Both the position numbers and the translations under genes were made by a program. Positions 37,601 through 51,300 of a stretch of DNA of 64,000 nucleotides are shown in pieces. Within the stretch, counting starts at the first letter, position 1. Each line of letters begins with the position of its first letter. The DNA lies in contig NC_079489.1 of assembly GCF_020520425.1 (NCBI RefSeq), forward strand, positions 16,640,001 to 16,704,000. The letters are read 5' to 3'. The notes below the pieces were generated by a model that did no database searches, was not told where the DNA came from, and saw nothing but the letters and a program-made list of their open reading frames with translations. The DNA is from Spinacia oleracea. Lineage: Eukaryota; Streptophyta; Magnoliopsida; Caryophyllales; Amaranthaceae.

Positions 37601-39183
37601 ATGGATAGAGAGGTTATATGATTTGAAAGAGAAATGGTGTCCTGCATATAACAAAGAGTGGTTTTCTGGGGGTATTTTATCTTCTCAAAGGAGTGAGACG
37701 ACAAATCATTCTATTTCTAGGAGGTTGCATAAAACGAATGGTTTATGTGATTTTTATAAGTGTTTTTTAGATGTAATTGATGAATGGAGAAGTAAGGAGA
37801 ACAAGGGAGATTATAATTCTTCTACTGGAAATAGATATTACGCATGTGCGGATAACATGTTATGTTTGCATGCGCGGGATGTGTATACCATTGCAATATA
37901 TTTGATATTTGAGCAACGATTCATCAAAGCAATTGGTTTGAGGTGTCAACGCATTTCCTATGAGTTTCCAGTTTCTAAGTACATTGTTGGGCATCCTACA
38001 AAGGATTTTATTAGACATGTTGTGATGTTTAATGAGCAAGAGATGGTTGTTGATTGTACTTGCAAGTCATATGGAGAGATATGAGTTCTTTGTTCTCATA
38101 TTCTTCGAGTTTTCATTGTCCATAATGTTGAAGAGATTCCCAAACAATACATTATGAAGAGATGGACCAAAAAGGCTATGAACATGATTGTTGAAGAAGG
38201 AGAAGATAGAGATAATGAAGTAAGTGTTGTTTCTGCTTCAGTTTGGAGGATGCAAAGCATAAGAAATTGCATTAAAGTTATAAATGAAGCTCAACATTGT
38301 CCGGCTGCAAGGAAGCTTATTGATTTGGGTGTGTTGGATATGTCATGCAAAGTGAAGGAGTATATTGGTGGTGTTGAAGGGGATGGTAATGTATCAAACA
38401 AGTATGTGCGAGAAGAAACTCTACTTGATGTCATTGAGCCTTCAACAGACACAGTTTTGCCGGATGTTGTTGAACCGATTGCTGAAAAAGTCATTCCAAC
38501 AATGATTCAAAATCCACCAAAGCGAAAGAGGAAGATTAAGAACGGGACTGAAAAGGCTAATGAGAGGAATGTGAGACCTAAAGGAATTGTTGAGAAGAAA
38601 CGCAATAAACTGAAAGGTTGGAACAAGAGAAGAGAAAGACATGTTGATAATTTGAGGGAGGAAACTCAGTCTACTGATCAGGTAAACTGTTCTTTTTAAA
38701 CATTTATTTGTTCTTTTATTACTTTGGAATGTTCTTTTTGTTTATCATTGTTCTTTTTTCCATTTTTATGTTCTATTTATCCTTTTTGTTTATGATCTTT
38801 TAGTTTACTTTATTATGTTCTGTTCTTTTTAATAATCTATTTGTTCTTTTATTCCTTTAGTTTGTTCCTTTTGTTTATCATTGTTCGTTTTTCTTTCTAT
38901 ATGTTCTTTTGTCTTTTTGTTTATGTTCTTTTGCTAAACAGTTCATTTTTAAAAAAAACATCTATTTGTTCTTTTAATGTTTATTATGTTCTTTTTTATT
39001 ATCTATTTTGTTCTTTTTTCTTCTTTATCATGTTCTTTTTTTCCTTATTGTTTCTTTGTTCTTTTTCACTGTATCATAAATTTACCTGTTGGTGGGGTTT
39101 TGGTTCATCCAACATCTTCAAATTCACAATTGGAAGCATATGTTCCAGATGATTATTTTGGAGTACACATACAACATTTGTAG
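34686..39183 (+). pseudogene. FAR1-type MULE transposase gene with two premature stops
   Basis: In-frame exons are 34686-34791, 35827-35907, 36017-36935, 37081-37245 and 37568-38681 (phases 1,1,2,2), a ~795-codon frame. A further 3' piece is possible at ~39085-39183 (LPVGGVLVHP...). Order: acidic N-terminus; FAR1 DNA-binding domain (EAYELYNSHAFRNGFGTRKG); MULE DDE domain with LIHDTTYRTNKYD (first Asp) and TIMTDQSSAMDKAI (second Asp); RLCTWHIGENAV; and a SWIM zinc finger (CTCKSYGEI...VLCSHILRVF). A basic tail (PPKRKRKIK) is a likely nuclear signal. Two in-frame stops are visible: TAA at 36298 before VLSKHSR, and TGA at 38082 inside the SWIM finger. The element is related to the FHY3/FAR1 regulators, which derive from such transposases. 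Confidence 0.86.
35130..39070 (+). repeat. GTTCTTTT-rich noncoding DNA, sense orientation
   Basis: Introns and 3' part of the transposase gene contain dozens of (T)TGTTCTTTT words at irregular 15-40 bp spacing, especially 35160-35780, 37290-37560 and 38690-39070. The exons are largely free of them. The motif is on the same strand as the transposase mRNA. Confidence 0.9.
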
Positions 39184-41689
39184 ATTCATTTACGATTGGT
39201 AATATTTTTATTTTTAGTTTGTTGTGTTTTTAATCATTTGTTTTTGTATTCTCAATAATGTTCTTTTACTCTTTTGATGTATATTTTTACGGGCTACTGA
39301 TGTTTCGCTCAATCAATATTTTGAAATGAGAATTTTTAGTTGTATATATTCTTATTTTTGTTTTGATTTTTGTGCAATTAGGATTGCAAAATTATTGCAT
39401 AAAGGAGTATATGCTTAAATGTGAAAAGAACTTACTAAAAGAGAATAAAAAGAATTTTGGAAAGGAAAGAACATATCCCATGATATAGAAGAACATGGTC
39501 TGGGATTGAAAAGAACTTGAACCTTTAATTGAAATACTTGTTTAAAATATCCAAACTACTTATCTGCAACTACTAGAACATCTAATTGTTTCCAAAAGAA
39601 CACCACACATGTTTAAAAGAACAACCCATAACTCCAGCAATAACCATATCTACAAAATATACCATTGTTTTTTAAAGCATACTTCTAATAAAAGGTAACT
39701 ATTATTCTGCCTTCATGAAAACAACCAACTATTCAACTTGATTAGCTCTCTTCAATGCCAGATACATTAGCTCATGCCTTTTGTTCAGAACGGATAATAA
39801 GATTTCAGTACCGTACCGCATTCTCAGCTTGCAAATAAAGTCTTTCTGAAAACATAAAATAGTACATTAATAAAAGATTATATATTAAAATAATATACGT
39901 ACATATATTCAAAATTTACTTACATCTTCATCTGTGTTTTTGAAGCCACAATTCCAAGTCTGGTTGCCTTTGTAGGTCTCCATATGCCTCATTGCATATA
40001 CCCCACAATCAGTCTTGTTTGTTCTGTTCTTCCATGGCATTTCAAGCAACACAATTTCATATGCTGAAATCTGTGCCTTCCGCAAAGGATGTCCTTCTTG
40101 TTCAGAAAATATTGTCCATGCTTCAAACTGAAATAAAAAGAACATTTAACTTAGTAAAAGAACAAAGAACAAAGAACAACAAAGAAACAAAGAACAACAA
40201 AGGAAGGAAAAAAGAACATTTAATTTAGTAAAAGAATAAAGAACAACAAAGGAAAGAACAAATAAAATATATAAGAGGAAATTCTTCAAATAGACTTACA
40301 GTTCTTTCTGCAAATGTTTTATATTTATCATCATATGTAATTCCTTTAGGTAAGGAGAGATTGTCAATGATCTCCACCTTCTTCGCCTTTTGGTTGATTA
40401 CAATGAGATAAAAATGATCACCAGACCAGACTGGAAAGAACAACTACAAGCAGAGAAAAGAACATTAAACAAAGGAAAACGAACATATGTAAAAAAGAAA
40501 AGAACAATTTTATAATTTTACCAGATGGAATCCCTTCAAAGACTTCACACCAGCAGTTACATACTCATGGCGTACACTTAAAATAAAATTTTCTAAGCGT
40601 TTGCCCTCGGTTGCTTGACTATCCTGTGATCCACCATACGGTTCATTCTGGCAGAGCATATTCTGCACCGAAAAAAAAATAATTTTAAATATATGTTATA
40701 TAATAAAAATAACTGAAGAAGTACGAAAATATGATTTTTTAGTGATATTAAAACTTACGAAAGGGATTGTAGAGAAATAGAACTTCAAGTTACTCTTGAC
40801 ACTTTGATCTGGATCATCATTCAGTATTCTTGCAAAAGTGTCAATAACATTATTCATCACCCACACATTGGGAGCTGTTTTAAAGGAAAAGAACAAAAAT
40901 ATGAGTAAAAGGAACATCAACAGCATTTAAAAGAACATTTTAAATTCCAATAATTAAATATATACCTAGGGTTTGAAACTCTTCTCTGGTAACTATATTC
41001 CAATCATCAGTGTACAACACCTGACTGTTATAAGAATGAAAATAAAATTTCCATAAGAACATGTACAAAAAGAACATCTACATTCAAATACTTGTAATAG
41101 TATAAAATTCTTACGTTGGGCTTCCCTTTCCAAAGGCATAATCCAGTACGCATCGCATGTCCTTTTCCTTTTGATTCAACTGTTCTTCCCCAACCAGTAG
41201 GTGTGAATACTGAGTTAAGAAGGGTGACAGTAACTTGAGGGGAACATTTTTCTTTCTCTTAACAAGTTTAGGTACTTGTACGTTATCTGGATCCTCTTCC
41301 TCACTTATGAAAACAAAGACATTATAAAGTAAAAAGAACATATTAGAGGGAAAAACGAATTCAGACTAACAATAAAAAGAACAACAAAGTGAAAAGAAAA
41401 GAACATTTTATAAATGATAATGAAAAATAACTTGTAATAATAAACGAAAAATAACTTATAAAATAAAATGCAGTAGTCATACTCTATGTTCATAGATGTA
41501 GGTGCATTTTCTGGTTGCGAGTACACCGCACTTGGAGTGCTAAAAGAGTGGAAAGAAAAGAATATATTACTATAAATAAAAAGAACAAAAGCGAGAAAGA
41601 AAAGAACATTAAATTGAAGATTATGAAAATTATATTTTAATAAAATACAGTAGTCTTACTTCAGGAATATTGATGGAGTTTCCATTTCA

Positions 41690-41870
41690 GTCTGCGACTC
41701 AGCGGCAGTTGGAGTCTTAAACTCGGATTCTTCAGTTCTAACAGTTGGAGACATGGGGTTTCCATCTTCAGCTCCTTTGATTAAACCTTCCATAGTCTGA
41801 AACTCGGAGTCTTCAGTTCTAACGGTTGGAGACATTGGTTTTCCATCTTCAGCTCCTTGGATTAAACCTT
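41690..41870 (-). repeat. 27-residue tandem duplication in the protease
   Basis: The exon encodes two consecutive 27-aa units: MEGLIQGAEDGKPMSPTVRT... and MEGLIKGAEDGNPMSPTVRT.... They are offset by 81 bp (41731 and 41812) and differ at a few codons. The duplication keeps the frame. Confidence 0.9.
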
Positions 41871-44269
41871 CCATATCTGATCTCACATTTTCAGGTTCTC
41901 TGTGTATTACAAAAAAAAAAAAAGAACATGTGAGGAGGAACAAAGAACACAATGAGAAGAATTAAAGAACAAAAGTGCAATGAAAAAGAACATATAAGTT
42001 AATATTAAAAGTAGGAAGATATTAAAGTAAATATAGAAAGAACATAAAGAAATATATGAAAGGAACATTCCGAATAAAAGAAACAAAAGATCCATTAAAT
42101 AATTGTATAAAGACAGAGAATTAATAAAAAGAACAAATCAAACGAATAAAAAAACAAATAATTGTTTATAAAAGAACATTGTGAATAATGAAAGAAACAG
42201 TCACATATTTATTATACATGTGTATGTGAACTGTTTTAAAAGAACGCATACTCAGTTTTTTCTGTAGGTGGCTGTTGTTTTTCAGCTTCATCTTTGTTGT
42301 CCCCTGAAATTGTCTCCAAATCACGTTCAGTCAAAGTTTTGTTTGCCAAGATTGCTTCTAATCTCATTTCCTCTTCAAAGTCGTGTGCCTGAGGAGGAGG
42401 ATTTGAATCGGAAACCATTCCAAGCTTCAATGTCAAATCAGCAAATACATTAGGCTGGGAAGGCATGATCGGAGGTGTTAAAAATGGTGGCAAATCAAAT
42501 GGAACATCCTCAGATTCCTCGATTTCCTTTCTTTCATTTCCTTCTGTTGCCTTTCGTACTGCTTCCTCAAATAGTATTGTGAAGTAGTCTGAACTGAAAA
42601 ATTCTTTATCTTGACTGAGGATTGAACCAATCTCCTCAGTATTCCTTCCTTCTTGCCGCTCTTCTGTAGAGTTGCCCTTCTCAAAAGTAACTGGAATTTC
42701 AGTTCCAGAGCATGTTGACCACATTTTTGCCATATTGAATGGCAGACTTTTTTTGACATCAATAGTAGTGTCAAAGAACTTTCTAGACAACGACAATAAG
42801 TCGTTGAACTTGTTCATGACACTACTGAGTTCAGTAGTGGTTTTAGTGAATTCAGCATGGAATTCCTGTTTAACAATAACAACAATAAGGACTGGATAAA
42901 TAAAAAGAACATTCGAATGGAAAAAAGAACAAGAGAGATTCCTAAAAGAACATTCAAGTAGAGCTTAGAAACATTGTTAAAGATCGAAAGAACATGTTAA
43001 AGAGATAAATGAACATGTAAATAACATGCTTAAACATATAAAGAACATTCAAATGTAAAGAACATCTTTTTAAGAAAAAAGAACATGCTTAAATAACATG
43101 AATAAACATTTAAAAGAACATGTAAAGAACGTAAAGAACTAGTTTTTGATAAAAAGAACATAAACACAGAAAGCAAAAAACATGGTAGGAAAAAAGATTA
43201 TATTGAGTACGTAAAAGAACATTTGTTGGAGGAAAAAGAACATTACAACAAAAACGTTGAAAAAATAAATGCAATGGTTTTGTTGAGTGAATTTAATTTT
43301 TACCTCAATTGTAGAAGGGACTTTTGCTTTCTCACTGGGGTCTGCCTGTTGCTCTGGCAAATCTTTGTCATCCCCGAGTTGAGTCACTGGTGCACCTTGA
43401 TGTTCTCTGGGCACATCATTTGTGGACCAGTTAGGCTCTTGGTGTTGATGTTGCTGTTGTGGTTGCTGCAGTGGTTGCTGCGATGGTTGTTCATCATGTT
43501 GCTACTGTTGTTGTTGTGGGTGTTGAAGAAGAAGTGGTGGTGGTTGTTCGCTGAGTGCTTTTTGCTGTTTGAGCACCTCCATCTCCTCCCTGTACAGTTG
43601 TAGCTCAGGTGGACCTTGAATTCTGTCCAGAATCAAGCCATGTCCGAAGCCTGTAGCATTGTCATTGCGTACCCTGCTGCTTATCATATCTCTTGTCCAG
43701 CAAGAAATTAGGGGGAAGTTCCTTGGAGGGTACTCTTCCATGATCTGCACCCGATCGAAATAACATACCTAATTTAACAATAACAACATAATTTATTGTT
43801 AGTTAGGTGAAAGAAGAAGATGAAAGTAATATATATAACAAAGGGAAATGCTAGCTTAATGATTGAAATTTACCATTAGAAATGGTAGTGGACCAGCAAA
43901 CCATCTGCTACGGTCCACATTCCAGTACATAGCTGCCCCAAGAAGGCTGGTGTATGAATACTGGCACCAATTTAGATTCCTCACTTGCTCCAAGTCAACA
44001 GTGCTTGCTAGGAATCTGAAGTTTGGCTTTTGAAACAGAAAAATATAAAAGAAAAGAACATTAATTATGATTTTAAATAGAATAAGAAAATAGAACATTC
44101 AATAGAAAATAAAGGAACATTAGAGAGAATGAAAAGAACAATGAAAGAAGAGCAAAAGAATATTGAATACAACTGAAAAGAACACAACTAACATTCATAT
44201 AAAGGAAAGTACAACAATAGGACAGTGAAAGAGAAAGAAAGAACATGGAATTCGACAAACAAATAAAAG

Positions 44270-44690
44270 AACAATAAATATTAATAAACATTTAAAAGAA
44301 CATAATACGCAAACAAAAGAACATTAATGAGAAATAAAAGAACATTAATGAGAAACAAAGGACTTTTGATGTAAGAAAGAACATGGAATATCATACAGAA
44401 TAAAAGAACAGTGAGAAATATTTAAAAGAACATAATACGCAAGCAAAAGAACATTAATGAGAAATAAAAGAACATTAATGAGAAACAAAGGAATTTTGAT
44501 GTAAGAAAGAACATGGAATATCACACAGAATAAAAGAACAGTGAAAGAGAAAGAAAGAACATGGAATTCGACAAACAAATAAAAGAACAATAAAAATATT
44601 AATAAACATTTAAAAGAACATAATACGCAAACAAAAGAACATTAATGAGAAATAAAAGAACATTAATGAGAAACAAAGGAATTTTGATGT
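44270..44690 (-). repeat. Threefold duplication inside a protease-gene intron
   Basis: The block AACATAATACGC-AACAAAAGAACATTAATGAGAAATAAAAGAACATTAATGAGAAACAAAGGA-TTTTGATGT occurs three times (starts near 44298, 44428 and 44617) with small changes. The rightmost copy runs into the splice donor of the mobile-domain exon, so the intron grew by tandem duplication of its own 5' end. Confidence 0.85.
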
Positions 44691-46269
44691 ATACCGATAA
44701 ATTAGTAGTGGATTTAATGCAGGTGTTAACTGCAACCACTAGGAAAGATCTCTTCCAGTTATCATCAACTGGAGTCTCATCTTTGATCAGTTTTTCAACC
44801 ATTTCTTTCAATTTTGGGCATCCAGACTTCACTTTCCAGTATGCCCAAAATTCAGCAAAAACCCTCAACACTTCAGGATCTTGTTCATCAGTCCATTCCA
44901 CGACCGGAGCTCCTCCAATAGGTATACCGTACACCAGGTATACATCCTCTACAGTAATATCAAGGGAAGACTTTGGTAGATGCAAGGATCGGTCGGACGA
45001 GTTGAAATTCCTAACCAACTCGTACGGGAATGGATTTTCGTTTTGTGGGATGTCAAGTTGCAGAAGAGATCCAAAGCCTAACTCCACGATGGCTTGTTGT
45101 TTTCTTATATCATGTGGTTCATTAGATGCAATTCCCCTCAAGAATCGCATCATCAATTGCGGAGTTTGCCTTAGATTTAGTTTCCTTTCTTCAGGTTTTG
45201 GTTTGGCAACAACCAAAGATTTTGGTTTCTCATCATCCACCACCTCCATGACCTCATCAGAAACAACAATTTGTTTACTTCTTGTTGCTCTCTGGAAAAA
45301 AGAAAAAATATAAAGAACATTAGTCAGGGAGTAAAAGAACATTATATGGAAGAAAAAGAACAAATAACTTAAGAAAATTTTTGACCTTCTCAACTACTTT
45401 TTTCCCCTTCTTCATTAAGGGTTCACTTTCCTCTTCTACTTCACTACTACAAAAAATGGCAAAGAGACCCTTCCAAAATGGCTTAAGAGATCTCCTTTCA
45501 AGGGGTCTCTATCTCACAGGTCTCTTTGATAAAGAGACCCCCTCATCGAGAGGGGGTCTGTTTGTTAAAAGTTAGAGACCTCCACGTAAGAAAGGGGGTC
45601 TCTTCTGTAAATGTTGGAGAAAATATTTTAGAAGGGGAAGAGACCTCTTAATAGAGATGTGAGATCTGTTTGTTAAAAAGTTCAGACCCCATAAGTAAGA
45701 TATGAGGTCTCTTTGAATATTTAGTTAAGACCTCATATATAAGATAGGGGGTCTCTTTGTTATTTTTATTATTATTATTTTTCACAAATTAAGACCTCGT
45801 ATCTTAGATATGAGGTCTCTTTGAATTGTTTTATTATTATAACTAGAGAGCCTTTATTACACCTGACGGGTCTCTTTGCAACCTTATTTTTTTTAAAAAA
45901 AATCGATAATAGCAGAAGCCAGCTACGCCAATTCAGAATTAACATACATAATACACCTGCGTTTACACCTCTATAAATATCGGGCAGCAGGAATCAAACG
46001 CACAAAACCACAAAACCACACCTGCTAATCTGCTATAATACATAATTTGTAATAATTTGAGAACAATTCCATAACCCATATATTACCAAAAAAATATATT
46101 TCCCACAAGTAATGCTCAAAACGCAAGCTTTTGCATAAATTGTAATTTGCATAAACGTCAAAGATTTACATCGCAATTTCCAAAAACGTAAAACAAAAAT
46201 CAATTTCAAAATATAATCATTCATGCCAATTTACCAACAATTGGAACCGAAACTAGTGGAGTTATTTTC

Positions 46270-48000
46270 ATACCATCAACTTGGTTTTCTTCATCTGCTT
46301 CATGCTTGAGCAAATACTCGACCCACATGTCTCTAACCTCATCCTCATTTTCTGATGAATAAGTTTCTTCATAAAACTGTAATAAGTAGCATAATTAGTA
46401 GTTAAACAAAGGATAATTTGTAAAAACCGACTCATTTACCGATTTACGATAACATGAATGATGAGAAAAATATAAACAGTTAAATGTAACTTTGAATACC
46501 AACCAGCAATATATTAAGGGTAATTTATTTGGTTGCCTAAACTAAAGGGCATCAACATTAAGGCACCAAGAAAACTCCAAAAAAAAATAGCAGGTAGCCA
46601 TCCAACAACACCAACCAACTGAAATTCTAACAGGACTGCAATCCCACTGATCCACAACAAAAAAAACACCACCAGAGGCCTGTTGCAGCAGCAAACCCAC
46701 ATGACATCACTTCATACCCCATTCGGAACTCATAGAACAAACTGGATGTCCATTTATAAGTTTTCAGAGCCTGGTTTTGAGGTTCATAATTGGACTGTTG
46801 GTGGTCAAAACAATTGATGCTTGTTACAAATGATTGAGGATCAGTGGATATCAAAGTTAACTTTCCAAAGAACAATTTATTTCACAGGAAGTCATCTAAA
46901 ACGAGCAACATGGATATCTTGTTCATTCACCAGACACTAATTCACACATAATGGAATATGACAAATAACATAATCTTTCTAGTAAAACAATATCGTATCA
47001 GGATTCAAATATTGCAGAAATATGACATTTATAATACTGAGCACTATCTTTTCAGAAGCTTTCCATACCCCGAGTAGCTTGCACTATTAAAAGTTCCATA
47101 CTTCAGTTTACTGTATCCAAGTAAGAATGACAGATTACAACAACAGTGTAAGATTTAAGATGTACTTGTTTGCAATTCGGTAATAAAAGACAAACCTTTA
47201 TGAACATGGACGGTGAATTTATTATAAACAGACAAGTTCAAATTCAAAATTACGCAGCAACTATCAAAAGAAAATCAGCTAAAACTCAGGAATTAGGGCA
47301 ACACAAGTATACTTGAACAATACCCAAAGATCTTGCAGAAGCTCCACAAATTAGTTGTCATTTGGCTACAAGAATGACAGGGAATATTTTCGACTCGCTT
47401 TGAACAAAACTATTCGCCAAAAGACAAGATAGCAAGCAGTCTTGCAACTAAGTATGAAGAGATACGCAGAGAAACTAGCAGATTCTTCAAACCTACCTTT
47501 TACAGTGACAAAACGCAACCACGGTGCTGGTGCACAAGTCTGCCATAATATATGCCCAAGTGTGCGTGGTCTAGGTGGGTATGGAGCAAATCTTCATAGC
47601 AAGTTCATAATTCAGCTCACAAGATGTCAGACAAGATAAATGAAAGAAAACAATGTAGTCAAAGTACTTGAAAGAGAAGTGATCAAATACCAATAAGTCG
47701 CATACACACAAACGCAGACCACGCAACATACCATTCAGTAGCCAAACTCTGAGGCTCCGAGGCCCAACAGTAACGTTCTTAACGTTCTTAAAACATGACA
47801 TTCTTAACTTTCTCTTTCAGGCCAGGAAGAGGTCGCACAATTTAATTAGAAGTAGGAGATCTTGTACTTCGCCCGCCTGCTGAAGTGATACCCCCACGAC
47901 CACCAGCAGCCCCAATTGTCATCGAACCACTATCTGAGGTCTCTGGCTCCATGTAAAAGTGAGCATTAAATGCAACAAGATGGGTATACTATGTTTGTGG
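46270..48000 (-). pseudogene. Other captured exon-like pieces in the CACTA
   Basis: Two minus-strand stretches look like exons. One, at ~46275-46380, reads FYEETYSSENEDEVRDMWVE. The other, ~47845-47952, reads [16 protein letters not shown] and ends TRSPTSN with a stop at about 47845. Flanking sequence contains splice-like borders. I do not recognise either family. They are acquired fragments by context. Confidence 0.45.
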
Positions 48001-48139
48001 GACTGTGTTAATCAGAGGAAAAAAAATTAGAACCAAGACATTGGAAAACTGTAAATAACCACACAATCCAGGACAAACAGATCGGCTACAAATAATCATA
48101 AATTGCAGACACAAATATTTGGATATGATATTACTAAAA

Positions 48140-49741
48140 TTTTCATATCCAACTCTAAGCATTATCTTGCAAAGGGGTTCCAATGTTGGTGCCTTTTCCA
48201 ACAGCTGAAACTTATAACCATCAAGATCTTCTATAAAAGCAATAACAGAACTTTCACCATTGACTGGACCAGGTTCTCGTGTCACCTTTCCACCCTTTGC
48301 CTTTACAAGGCTTACTGTTTTAGCAACCTACATCAGAGAAGTATCCTTAATAACTGGCCATATTCTCATACCCTGGTAGTACATTCAACCAAAGACTAAT
48401 TTCTAAAGAACTCAAGACCTTCAACAAAGAAAAGAGTCCAAAATGAGAAGGAAATGAGAAATGTGAAAAGAAGCAAAAAAGGCTGCAGTGATGCTAGAAG
48501 CTTGCAAAAGATCAATAACTACTTTTCTCAATCAACTTGAATAAAAGATGTTCATTATAAGGCAGGTTATTCATATCTGATGCAATAGGAAAACATACAA
48601 GCCAAGAAGGCTCGTGATAGGAAAATACCCATATTTAAGTCAACATGTTCTATTTTGGGATGTTCCACATTTGAGTTAACATCTACTTTTGTAAGTTTTA
48701 TATCTCCACATTTCTCTTAAATTAGGATCCACTCACTGGCCCACTTTTTTTATTTGCTTTTCACTCTCCTTAATCAGTTAATCTCAATGCAAAACATAAA
48801 TATTAACGTAAATACGAAATGGAGGCAGAATACAAAAAATATCAACCCAGTAATTAAGCAAAAAGATATTGGGGGGGGGGGGTGTTGTGAGCTCTCAAGC
48901 AAACAAATTGACTTCCATGAAGATTTTGAGGTATAAATTCTGAATAGATATAAACAAGTTTCAACTTGTCTAAGATTATTCTTCATGAGGGTGATATATA
49001 ATGTATTGTAGTTTCTAGTTTCTACTCATCTTAGCGTAGAAGAAACTCCAGAGTACATAGTAATCAATATCATTTAGTGCAGGAAATTCTAAGAAATTCA
49101 AGGAAACTCACATCCTCAACTGCAACACCAAAGTGACCAAAACAAGTCCCAATATCATATTTGCCAACTCCATAGTCTGCAACCATTGTTTTAATTGCAA
49201 CACCTTGTTATTTAAGATGCACTACGCACAGAACAAAAATGAGCAAGTATACGGTAGCAAAGGGAAGTCAACAAAATGATAGGTCTATATGTTCATTGTA
49301 AAAAGATGGATTTAAAGCCAGATAGCTTACTGTGTGAAAGTTCAACCGTAAAATGTGACTCTTCGGGTCCAAAACCAAGAAAGGCAGTTGAATATCTTTC
49401 CTCTGGGATGTCTCTTTTCCGCAATACCTTCATGCCAAGGCACTCCGTACAGAATCTACAGTTTTCTCACAATAATTAGTCATCTGCTTCATAATAAGCA
49501 ATCTAAAATTTGCAGATGTTAAAATTGGAAATGTACTTTATAATCTTATCTAAATCTCCAACGCTATAAACAACATGAAGTAGTCTTCTCTTGTCATTTT
49601 TAGCCCACTGTACAACACTTTCCTCCGTAACAGAAGGCCTTGCTTGAGCTATATTGCCAACTGTACCAGCCTCCAGTGTATTCCTGTCTGGGCTTGGCTG
49701 TGTAGATTCCTTTATACCAACTAAATGCGGCTGTGAGACAA
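48140..49741 (-). pseudogene. Captured glyoxalase I (lactoylglutathione lyase) fragment
   Basis: Minus-strand exons with their introns kept match plastid-type glyoxalase I in order. At 49537-49741 is NDKRRLLHVVYSVGDLDKII; at ~49336-49455, ECLGMKVLRKRDIPEE and FLGFGPEESHFTVEL; at ~49107-49180, KYDIGTCFGHFGVAVEDV; and at ~48140-48330, GGKVTREPGPVNGESSVIAF and DGYKFQLLEKAPTLEPLC. The family makes S-lactoylglutathione from methylglyoxal. The second glyoxalase domain is missing after LRVGYE, so it cannot be a full enzyme. Retained introns show capture from DNA, not mRNA. Confidence 0.88.
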
Positions 49742-51219
49742 CTGTAGAATATGAAATACGTATTAGTGCAAAGTTGATAATATTTACATTAACTTCATGA
49801 GATCAACATACATTTCTCCATTTTCTTCATAAGATTCCCTCCAACACAAGAACATATACCAAAAGAATACTAAAACATAACACGTATTAAACTCCTGGCA
49901 GAACCACATTCTTCCGCAGAAAGTCAGAAACCAAAGTACAGTTATCCACCTAAGCCTTTCTCTTACGCAGTTCTACCTATTGTAATAAGCTCGTTCAATA
50001 GGAAAACTCTCTACATCATAAGTCCAAATGGACCAATAAGATGAACTAATAACAAGAATCAAAATTCCACATGGTATCGCTTCATTTGTTTTTAATTTCA
50101 CTTAAGGTTATTGTTAATCTGCAAAGAATCATCAACTCCACTGATCAAAGTCACTTTCTTCCCAAATTCATCGATCACCAGAACTCCCATTTTTTAATAA
50201 AAAATAAGACAAGACATATGAATTATACATCAACATCAGATTGGAATTGGGATTGTCAGATCAGATTGGAGAGTATCACCTCCACTTTTTGAGAGTGTCA
50301 TACACGAATTTTGTTGGTATAACCTTTGATTGCAAATGATACTTATACCCAAATAAATAAAATTCTTAAACAGTCACCAGTAAGAGCAAAACAGAACGAA
50401 AAATGACTACCAATAAGAGGAAAACAGAATTGAACAAACTAGGAGAAGGAGCAGAACCAAAAACACTCCAATGCTAACCAGCATACCCAACATGATATCT
50501 TATAACAGAATCTAAATCAGAAAAATAAATGTACTCTTCTGCAAGACGAGAAGTACCCACCACACCAAACTTTAATAAGGAACGTACCAACTACAACTAC
50601 AATCATAAAGTAAATTGTTAATTTCTATTTTCAAAACATTAACCCTTAACTTGAAACCTATGACCAAATCATCATTATTCATTACCTCCCCTATTTGGCT
50701 CAAGCTCTACCAATTTTCATAAGCCTTTCCTAGTGGCATTAGAGAATAAAATTAGACAGTTCCATTTGACTCAAGTTGGGTACAAATCCAACATTTGTAG
50801 AACTAGTAGCAATACGGAATTAGTAGATTTCACAATTCACATCAAACAAAGAAACTAACAAAACCAAGTATGACTAGTCACATTACAACAATAGTTCTTA
50901 AATTCACACACTACATTTCGTAGAAGAAACACACAAAAATAACCAAATTCAATCATATTCCGATCAGTTCCTCGATTAACTTTATACCCTGAAACATTTA
51001 AACCAATCTGAAATCCAAATTCCGCTCAAATCCTCCCGAAGATCGATCCCTCAAAACCCTAATCTCACAACACATAACCATAGAATTAAAAAAAACCCCT
51101 AAATTCCGTGAAATCAATAACAAACAAGAAAAAACGCAACACAGTTGCAGCAAAATCAACATGAAATTCAAATGAAATCGACAAAAATATCACAAAATCA
51201 GAAATTAAAGCTAAAAAGT

Positions 51220-51300
51220 TACAGACCTGGAAAATGGCGAGAGCGATGAACTTTTCGAGGTTGAGCATAATCAGATGCCATAGGTTCTTCTGGTTCAGAT
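51220..51300 (-). pseudogene. Captured first-exon-like fragment in the CACTA
   Basis: A minus-strand frame starts MASDYAQPRKVHRSRHFPG and runs into a GTCTGTAACTTT donor-like site at ~51229. It lies upstream of the glyoxalase exons and could be the start of a chimeric transcript. The family is not recognised. Confidence 0.4.

Larger units (their letters stand above)
39420..45370 (-). repeat. AAAAGAAC-rich introns (GTTCTTTT on the minus strand)
   Basis: Between the protease exons the + strand shows dense AAAAGAAC, which is GTTCTTTT on the coding (minus) strand. The same holds at 51910-52990. The switch in orientation falls between 39290 and 39430, where the two genes end tail to tail. Confidence 0.9.

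Noticed and set aside
44645-45313. Plus-strand 222-codon gene
   Set aside because: It is the antisense shadow of the protease mobile-domain exon.
48871-48881. Meaningful G-quadruplex
   Set aside because: A single G run without further G tracts nearby.
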